64,000 nt of DNA, from assembly GCA_905221605.1 (NCBI GenBank), contig CAJNDS010002578.1:289768-353767 (forward strand). The letters run 5' to 3'. Below are positions 59,101 through 64,000 of this stretch, piece by piece. The position numbers were made by a program, and so were the translations under genes. The number at the start of each line of letters is the position of its first letter. Position 1 is the first letter of the stretch. Below the pieces are notes generated by a model, which did no database searches, had not been told where the DNA came from, and saw nothing but the letters and a program-made list of their open reading frames with translations. This DNA comes from Symbiodinium natans (lineage: Eukaryota > Sar > Dinophyceae > Suessiales > Symbiodiniaceae).

Positions 59101-60111
59101 AAGCTCTGCTGTTTGGTTGTGTGTGACTCGGCAACTAAGTGGGTGCAAGCGTGGCCAGTTGAGAGAAAAGGCGGCACGGCTGCCAGAAACTACATGGCTT
59201 TAGAAATCACACGTTTGCTGTCGTATCTGGGGCACCGGTCCGTCACTCTGAGGTGTGACCCAGAACCGTCATGCAATAGTTTGGCCGAGGCTGTGAGCAC
59301 ACTGCGAAGCCGCATAGGGATGCAGACACATGTTGAGAATACACCTGCCGGCGAACATCAGGCATGCACTGCTGAAGGTGCAATCGAGAAGATCAGACAA
59401 CATGTTGGGACCCTGCTGAGTGAGTTTGAACAGAACTCAGGTGTGACGATAGGCACGTTACATCCACTGCATGCTTGGTGCTGGAGGCATTCCGGCTGGT
59501 TGTTGCAGCGTTTCAATGTCATGCAGGCATTGACCGCGTGGGAGCGTTTGCATCAAACACCGTACACCGGGAAGCTTGTCCGGTATGGGGAGTACGTCCT
59601 TGCCAGGATAAGGTCTGCAACTAAGGGTAAGCCTAGGTGGTTTAAATCTTTGTGGTTGGGGAAAAGTGACATTTCGGACTGCCACATTGTTTGCACCTCT
59701 GCAGGTCGACTGGTGATGGCCAGGTCCATCAGAAGGACCGCCGCTGCATATGACCCCACGCTTGTCGCAGCCTTGCGCGACAATCCTGACAAGCACGCCT
59801 CATTCCTTGCAGGAAAGGTTGGCAGTTCTAGGAAACAAGTCCAAGCAAAGCAGGTTGAGGCGACAGAGGATCAGGAGAGTGACATTGCTGGGAGCGATGT
59901 CTCAAGCAATGAGGCTGATGTGATCAGCCCTGGTCAGGAGGACATCGCGCCTGGTCCTTCGTCCGTGCAACACCGCCCACACCAGAGAATGTGTTGCCTA
60001 AGCTTGCAATCCCTGTACCAAAGCCCAGCCGGGCACACCCGCGGCCAAGTCGTGCACCTCCACCAAGCGCCATGGTTTGTGAAGACCAGCCACGTGTTGA
60101 GCAGCATTTAG
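56125..60111 (+). CDS. Copia gag-protease-integrase polyprotein
   Basis: ATG 56125. Residues 1-110 are Gln/Ser/Pro-rich. The gag domain follows (KHPVVFVGKTREEELVRWPS, RTRALALLQTIHAWPTFDNK), then a Lys/Gly-rich linker (KGGKHGKGGKWGKGDSGK) and a CCHC knuckle CHNCGKKGHFARDC. The aspartic protease has VEMILDSGADASCLPGN. The integrase has the HHCC-type HALTHTPYRGWCEHC, then STLSFDFAYTS (Asp), TLRCDPEPSCNS (Asp) and AEGAIEKIRQHVG (Glu), a complete DDE set. The frame is lost between about 59930 and 60000; its last residues to 60111 are filler. It cuts the polyprotein and inserts the DNA copy. Confidence 0.85.
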   Translation: MSGPQISPNGSPQQSPTLGPAASPTGSTQANEARLLEILGAMQQNQQVLTQLLQNQQQQQAQAASGSGPSSPTSPTGLAAKDLSKVLKHPVVFVGKTREEELVRWPSWSWEFEQYLSTLDKEFKLDFKRLRDNPKTPVAVTDFTEREMDRSRIVYGLMASLLNDRLKRVLKTVEESNGYEAYRQIALDLRPSSRTRALALLQTIHAWPTFDNKQGLLSQVLRLEQAMAEYDAIASQSLSDDQKVASLLRCLTGQLRQHVNLVMEDSWTYSELRALVSRYDASSSKWSASVAATYGLSEGKGGGFVEEPTPMEIDLLNNKGPSGKKGGKHGKGGKWGKGDSGKSPKGGKGGKTHSPQHPKGSAGRNPNPNANPAANKKCHNCGKKGHFARDCRQPKKVRQVDNAASADAAASEEASAKAKAGAKAQVRRIAFDLEDYDESPSAVSHVRMVQREIQCESPAVDEVHGKDVRPSFMLRVWNVFQKCVPRRCVWHNASLSGRAEQNSDMPVAGPMCGDVRMLKHAHGEFPGVEVEMILDSGADASCLPGNMSDYGVPVAVEDGVFQDAQGTRLNTQGSKRAEVTFAASEEGQVTAIKENFLIAPHVTSPLLAVGKLYRAGFELRHVGGNMRLCSPDNQVQIPVYFKQNSLAARCYIRVLREASSVTLAASAASRPIASHPEPLASSSPKQVRAVEYTIESLGPLSDYFDQVMPDVFALRTSSERFIDVQVALPREGCEYRSTLVKEPGMPEVWSVIEWCEPLESIENLSALLPGDRHVAREVLVFATRRHVAPEEVGLKVCEGSGEPPALPERSSDLPESDNVRMEDGEPQQAEAVEPEPREQVQVDSALRDEPDDEASQPLVVDGVALSMACTLATLRSAANALGLGKSGGKSTVLKRIRTHLDQQQLIAAHKARSQLAEMTERPATMQAEVALPSEAEQKEHALTHTPYRGWCEHCVSYRAKADRHETRQRDDRAVSTLSFDFAYTSRKDGDKEKLCCLVVCDSATKWVQAWPVERKGGTAARNYMALEITRLLSYLGHRSVTLRCDPEPSCNSLAEAVSTLRSRIGMQTHVENTPAGEHQACTAEGAIEKIRQHVGTLLSEFEQNSGVTIGTLHPLHAWCWRHSGWLLQRFNVMQALTAWERLHQTPYTGKLVRYGEYVLARIRSATKGKPRWFKSLWLGKSDISDCHIVCTSAGRLVMARSIRRTAAAYDPTLVAALRDNPDKHASFLAGKVGSSRKQVQAKQVEATEDQESDIAGSDVSSNEADVISPGQEDIAPGPSSVQHRPHQRMCCLSLQSLYQSPAGHTRGQVVHLHQAPWFVKTSHVLSSI

Positions 60112-61682
60112 GCCCGAACCCAGGTTTAGGGGGTTTAGGTCTCGACCCTAGTGCACCGGGTACCCCAGAAGCAATGCTGCCAGAGCTGGTTGGTGTTAGT
60201 GGTGAGCATATGCCTGCTGCACTTCCAGAGCGTTCGTCCACGTTGCCCGAGTCCAGTCCTAAGCGTCAGAGGATCATGAACCTAGTGCACAACGATGAGG
60301 TCGTCAAGTTCGAGGATCTAGGCATCGAAGATGGTTCAGAGAGCGACGAGTCAGTCAGGTCACTAGAAGATGAGATGCCACAGTCTGTCCCTGACCAGAG
60401 CGTGTCAAGCACAACTGGTCAAATCCCCAATGAGCTGTGGCGACCTTTCAGTGATCATGAGCCAATGCTGTCAGCAGAGGAACAGGCCCATGTTGACATG
60501 ATAGCTGAATCATTCGAACTTGAACGCCTTGTCCAGATGGGAGTCCTTTTGCCTTTGGATCCTGCTAGCACAAACCTTGATGACTTCAGGTGGCTATCGA
60601 CGAAGATGGTCAAGGGCTGGAGGATCAAAGCTGCGCCAGAAGGCCAAGGACAGGCCTTTCTCCGACGGGCTAGGTTTGTCGCGAGAGATTTTAAGTGGAT
60701 GACCAATATGGCCGGCAGCGATATCTTTGCACCAGCTAGTGCCAGCGTTCTCTGGAAACTGCTGCCTGCAGTGCTTGTGACAAAGCAGAAACAAGGAGAG
60801 CCCTGGGAGGCTCTAGCGCTAGATATCACAGATGCATATCTGACAGTGCCACAGCGTGTCAAGACAGTGGTGTCGGTTGATGTTGGAACCGAACGAAAGT
60901 ACTACCAGCTCTTGCGGAATCTCCCGGGGCAGCGGCCAGGGGCGAAGGACTGGTTCGACTCTTTCCAAGAACATCTCTCCCAAGGCCTCTCCATCGAGCC
61001 TCTCATCGAGGCACCTGCGCTTTTCAGGATCCCAGCGCCAGCTGAGTCAGATGGCGGGGCAGATGAAACTGGAGGCGGACTATGTCATGTAGATGATGTG
61101 TTTGCGGTGGGACACAGTGCATGTCTGGACCGCTTGGAAGCATGCATCCGAGGAAAGTACCGATGTACTGTTCATCGCCTGAAGGGCATTGGTCAAGAGG
61201 TTGAGTTTCTGAAGCGGCGGCATGTTTGGCTGGCTCAGGGTGTCCTGGGCATATACCCGAACCCTAAACACGTGACCACGTTGGCAACAATGCTTGGAGT
61301 GGTGAGCCAGAAACCGAAGGAGACTCCTCTACCCGTTGGGGGCACACTGCCGCTCTGGAGCAAGCTCGAGCCGCTTGACCAAACATCCTCAGCCCTATAT
61401 CGCAAAGCCATTGGCATCCTTCTCTACGTGGCGCCGGATCTGCCGTTTGCACAGTTCGCAGTGAAAACACTCTCAAGCGTGTGTGGGAAGCCGAACAAGG
61501 GAGCGTGGCAGTGCTTGAGGCACCTTGCCAACTACCTTTACAACCATGCCGATTACGTCTGGAGCCTTGAGAGTTGTGGAAAAGGGTCCGAGACAGGGAT
61601 GCTCACGTCCTTGAGGTGTTCTGTGACTCCGATTGGAGTGGAAACAAGTCCACTCGTCGGAGCACGTCAGCCGGATGCTTGA
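59991..61682 (+). CDS. Copia reverse transcriptase (next frame)
   Basis: Continues the polyprotein one frame on. After a Pro-rich hinge (PKPSRAHPRPSRAPPPS) and an acidic linker, the RT has RRARFVARDFKWM, ALALDITDAYLTVPQRVK (motif A with two Asp), KYYQLLRNLPGQRPGAKDWF and GGLCHVDDVFAVGHSACLD, where HVDD replaces the usual YVDD. Connection sequence YRKAIGILLYVAPDLPFAQF is typical Copia. The frame is lost near 61600 before RNase H. One or both shifts may be programmed, but the second looks like damage. Confidence 0.85.
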   Translation: MLPKLAIPVPKPSRAHPRPSRAPPPSAMVCEDQPRVEQHLGPNPGLGGLGLDPSAPGTPEAMLPELVGVSGEHMPAALPERSSTLPESSPKRQRIMNLVHNDEVVKFEDLGIEDGSESDESVRSLEDEMPQSVPDQSVSSTTGQIPNELWRPFSDHEPMLSAEEQAHVDMIAESFELERLVQMGVLLPLDPASTNLDDFRWLSTKMVKGWRIKAAPEGQGQAFLRRARFVARDFKWMTNMAGSDIFAPASASVLWKLLPAVLVTKQKQGEPWEALALDITDAYLTVPQRVKTVVSVDVGTERKYYQLLRNLPGQRPGAKDWFDSFQEHLSQGLSIEPLIEAPALFRIPAPAESDGGADETGGGLCHVDDVFAVGHSACLDRLEACIRGKYRCTVHRLKGIGQEVEFLKRRHVWLAQGVLGIYPNPKHVTTLATMLGVVSQKPKETPLPVGGTLPLWSKLEPLDQTSSALYRKAIGILLYVAPDLPFAQFAVKTLSSVCGKPNKGAWQCLRHLANYLYNHADYVWSLESCGKGSETGMLTSLRCSVTPIGVETSPLVGARQPDA

Positions 61683-62266
61683 TGTTGAATGGTGCTCCGG
61701 TGTACTCCTTCTCTAGATCGCAGGCATGCGTTGCGCTTTCTAGCGGGGAAGCTGAGTACATTGCCATGGTGTCTGGAACCTGCGACGCGATCCTGATTGA
61801 GACGGCCTTGAGGCACGTAATGGGAGAACCATTGGAGACCCACATCTTCACTGACTCCAGTGCGGCGCGAGGAATAGTCTCGCGGAAGGGATGTGGACGG
61901 CTTCGGCATGTTGAAGGACGCATGCTGTGGTTGCAGGACCACATACGTTTGCACCGCAAGGCAACGTTGCACGCGATTGGCACTACGATCAATCCTGCTG
62001 ATTTGATGACAAAGGCGTTGTCATCAAGCAGAACCAAATTCCTGTGTCATTGCTTTGGCATCAGATCAGAAGCCGAGGGTTTCGATCGAGTAGGAGCTGC
62101 TGAGTTCCGTGAACATCAGCGACAGCAGGAGGTGAAGCAGTTCATGCGTGTCACGCGACGTTTGAACCAGGGTCATGGTGATGCCTTGAAGGTGATTGCA
62201 CTTGCAAGTGGTGTCGAGTGGGGCTACGGAAGGACGCAGCTTGAGTCAACCACTAGAGCCACATGA
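61574..62266 (+). CDS. Copia RNase H (next frame)
   Basis: HVLEVFCDSDWSGNKSTRRS gives the first Asp pair; ACVALSSGEAEYIAMV gives the Glu; LETHIFTDSSAARGIV gives the next Asp; LHAIGTTINPADLMTKAL is the usual Copia RNase H ending. The tail RSEAEGFDRVGAAEFREHQ runs to a stop at 62266. It removes RNA from the RNA/DNA hybrid. Confidence 0.85.
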   Translation: MWKRVRDRDAHVLEVFCDSDWSGNKSTRRSTSAGCLMLNGAPVYSFSRSQACVALSSGEAEYIAMVSGTCDAILIETALRHVMGEPLETHIFTDSSAARGIVSRKGCGRLRHVEGRMLWLQDHIRLHRKATLHAIGTTINPADLMTKALSSSRTKFLCHCFGIRSEAEGFDRVGAAEFREHQRQQEVKQFMRVTRRLNQGHGDALKVIALASGVEWGYGRTQLESTTRAT

Positions 62267-63008
62267 GAACTGGTACGTCGTGACAGTGAGCGTTGATGTT
62301 CGTGCCGTGATCACTCTTGTGGTCTTGTGTGCCACGTTGGCATTCATGACAAGGTCCCATCAGGCGGGTCTAGGACTTAGAGGCGGTTGTAGACAGGTGG
62401 TTGCCAATTTAAGTGCCTGGGTTGGGTACATAGGTAGTCGGTTCCTTAGGATAGTGGGTTTTGCCACAACTCCAGAGAACCACCAGCCACTTGGCCGAGT
62501 CGATGCTCATGATGACTCTGACGATGGATCGTCAGAAGCAACCGTGCAGCCTGATGAGGAGCCTGAAGACCTTGATGATGCTCATGAAGCGATGCTTCCT
62601 GCGTTGCAGGACCTCGAGCCACCAGCAGCGATTGTGCCAGCAAATCCTGTCCAGACATGGATGCACCGTGAACTTGGACCAGATGACATTCTTCAAGTCA
62701 GACGGGAAGCACCGGTTTGGTTCGCACCGCGCCGTGGGACAAGATTCCACATGAGATATGACTGTGATGGTGTGCGGAATGCAAGGATCGTTCAGATGAC
62801 GCTGTATGGTGACTTGCGAGATGAGCACCCAGGAAGGTTCGGCCTCTGCGTACTGTGCCAAGCCTGGGTGCGACACCTGGCGCATTTGGGGAACATTCCA
62901 CGATTGACCACCATGTTCACATTCATCACTGTGACCAATCAAGATCAGGGGCAGGTTCATCCGCAACTGCAAATCCTGCCTGAGCCTGAAGGACACGATG
63001 ACACTTGA
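62267..63008 (+). CDS. Extra 3' ORF of the Copia element with membrane helix and Cys/His motif
   Basis: A frame open from 62196 to 63008, overlapping the RNase H end; the first ATG is at about 62346. A hydrophobic segment ITLVVLCATLAFMTRSHQ could span a membrane. A Glu/Asp-rich linker follows (DDSDDGSSEATVQPDEEPED). The end has APVWFAPRRGTRFHMRYDCD, GVRNARIVQM and FGLCVLCQAW, a His/Cys pattern that may bind zinc. I recall a similar ending (FHxxxxCxGLRNA) in other dinoflagellate Copia elements. Expression by a frameshift or its own start is unknown. Confidence 0.5.
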
Positions 63009-63622
63009 ATGAGCCCAATGTTTGTTCCGACCACGATTTGTTTGCATGCATTTGAAGGAACCAGAATTTATGCTGCGAAAGCACCTCTCTTGAGGCTTGA
63101 CCATTGCCTGTGGAAGCAGTTACGGACTGGTACCACTTCGTGTTTGTGCGTGGCATCCTTTCTTGAGATGTTGTCCTTAAAGGACAGTGCTTAGTCGTGA
63201 TGACACAGCAACGATTGCCTGACTGTTTGCTCATGCTGCTTATGGACCTTGAAGGGGCCGCTCTCGGAGACAGGCCGCCACCTTGGGTCTCACTTGAGAC
63301 GTCTTGTGAGTTGAGATAAGAAACACAATCCACACCATCCGGGTGTGTTGTGTGGCAGACTCCAGATCTGCCTGAGGTGCCCAAGGATAGAGGTCAGTTG
63401 TAGCCAGGTGCACTTTAGGTGCTTGTGTAAAGAACTGTCAAAACGGCAGGAGCCTTGGACTGCGGTACGTCCGCGCACGGCTGAGGAGCATGTCAGATCG
63501 TTTGTGCACTGAGGGTTGCAGCTTGTTGGTCGCATGTGTGCTTTGGGCTTTGTACAGTCTTTTGGCTTGTCGTAATGAAAGCATGTTTGAACTCCGCGTT
63601 CTCGAAATATCCTTTGGCGGGG
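63009..63622. other. Copia 3' untranslated region
   Basis: No gene. Ends with GGCGGGG (63616-63622), a short purine run with one C that is the best polypurine-tract candidate before the 3' LTR. Confidence 0.6.
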
Positions 63623-63758
63623 TGATTACGAGTTTGATTTGATTGCGATATTTCATTGCAACTGTCGTGAAACTGTTTTGCCCATTGCACCATGTGGTCA
63701 TGCTGTGATTCCTTGAGTGTGCCGCTGCAGCTGTGTTCACTCGTGTGAAAAGTTTTCA
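63623..63758 (+). repeat. Copia 3' LTR
   Basis: 136 bp, two differences from the 5' LTR, followed by GAACC (63759-63763). Confidence 0.95.
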
Positions 63759-63792
63759 GAACCGATGGTTTGGGAATAGACTGGGGGAATTC

Positions 63793-63834
63793 ATGAGGAA
63801 AATGAAATTATCGTGGATTCATTGTATCAAATGA
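63793..63834 (+). CDS. Tiny ORF in the AT-rich segment
   Basis: MRKMKLSWIHCIK, 13 codons; its TGA overlaps the next ATG (ATGA at 63831-63834). Listed because of this coupling only. Confidence 0.2.
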   Translation: MRKMKLSWIHCIK

Positions 63835-64000
63835 GGGACGCGAGATTCGGACTTCGTGCGGGGAGCTCGAAGAATCAGATCCGTGACAAGATCTCGATGG
63901 ATTTACAACGCGGTTTCTATTTTGCTTGGATATCTCTGGAGTTTGAAGTCACACTTTGTGTCATCGGAATACTTTTTTACTTTCGATGGTTTGTCTCACT
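63831..64000 (+). CDS. Membrane protein, 3' end beyond the window
   Basis: MRDARFGLRAGSSKNQIRDK, then ISMDLQRGFYFAWISLEFEV and the hydrophobic run TLCVIGILFYFRWFVS, open to the window edge. This resembles a single-pass membrane protein with a basic N-terminus. It continues the AT-rich segment found at 54771-55200. The start overlaps the stop of the ORF before it. No family was recognised. Confidence 0.4.
   Translation, partial: MRDARFGLRAGSSKNQIRDKISMDLQRGFYFAWISLEFEVTLCVIGILFYFRWFVS

Larger units (their letters stand above)
55201..63758 (+). mobile_element. Copia-type LTR retrotransposon, 8.56 kb
   Basis: 136-bp LTRs starting TG and ending CA, differing at two positions, and flanked by a 5-bp duplication GAACC. 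A tRNA-type primer site follows the left LTR. Domain order gag, protease, integrase, reverse transcriptase, RNase H is that of Copia. Two frame shifts lie in pol. Extra ORFs lie before gag and after RNase H. Confidence 0.95.

Noticed and set aside
1-64000. tRNA, rRNA or spliced-leader genes
   Set aside because: I scanned for recognisable tRNA arms, rRNA cores and the dinoflagellate spliced-leader sequence and saw none; a covariance-model search was not possible here.

Overview
The window looks like nuclear DNA of a dinoflagellate alga, probably of the Symbiodinium kind. It is GC-rich and carries degenerate TTTAGGG telomere-like repeats. It also holds multi-exon genes of a type I associate with Symbiodinium genomes, and dinoflagellate-style LINE, tyrosine-recombinase and Copia retroelements. 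I see no ordinary single-copy host housekeeping gene. Taxonomy is inferred from memory of gene families, not from a search.

The backbone is one integrated Polinton-like virus (PLV), about 2449-53720, bounded by inverted repeats roughly 0.9-1.3 kb long. It encodes a capsid protein, an A32-type packaging ATPase, an rve integrase, a B-family-like DNA polymerase fused to an HNH-like module and an SF1 helicase, a tail-fibre-like protein with a C-terminal S74 chaperone, a cytosine methyltransferase, two zinc-finger nucleases and several unknown small genes. Most genes carry one or more frameshifts, so this copy is a relic or the assembly has indel errors. Bases 1-863 are the end of the same helicase from a second PLV copy.

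Three large elements have landed inside PLV genes. A 9.0-kb element with about 20-bp terminal inverted repeats and a multi-exon gene (13257-22270) splits the fibre gene. A 7.56-kb LINE (27344-34901) splits a small virion-type gene in frame with a 13-bp target duplication. A 9.81-kb tyrosine-recombinase retroelement with A1/B1-A2-B2 split repeats (39526-49339) splits the polymerase. Without them the virus would be about 25 kb.

To the right of the virus is about 1 kb of unassigned sequence, then an AT-rich segment of tiny overlapping ORFs. An almost intact Copia element (55201-63758; 136-bp LTRs with two differences, 5-bp target duplication) is inserted into that segment. The window is therefore a nest: alga genome, integrated virus, and retroelements and a DNA transposon inside the virus.

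The retroelements carry unusual cargo. The LINE ends in a ubiquitin-specific-protease-like domain. The tyrosine-recombinase element has a 2-oxoglutarate/Fe(II) oxygenase-like domain and a C5-methyltransferase-like domain ahead of its reverse transcriptase. The Copia element has additional small ORFs before gag and after RNase H.
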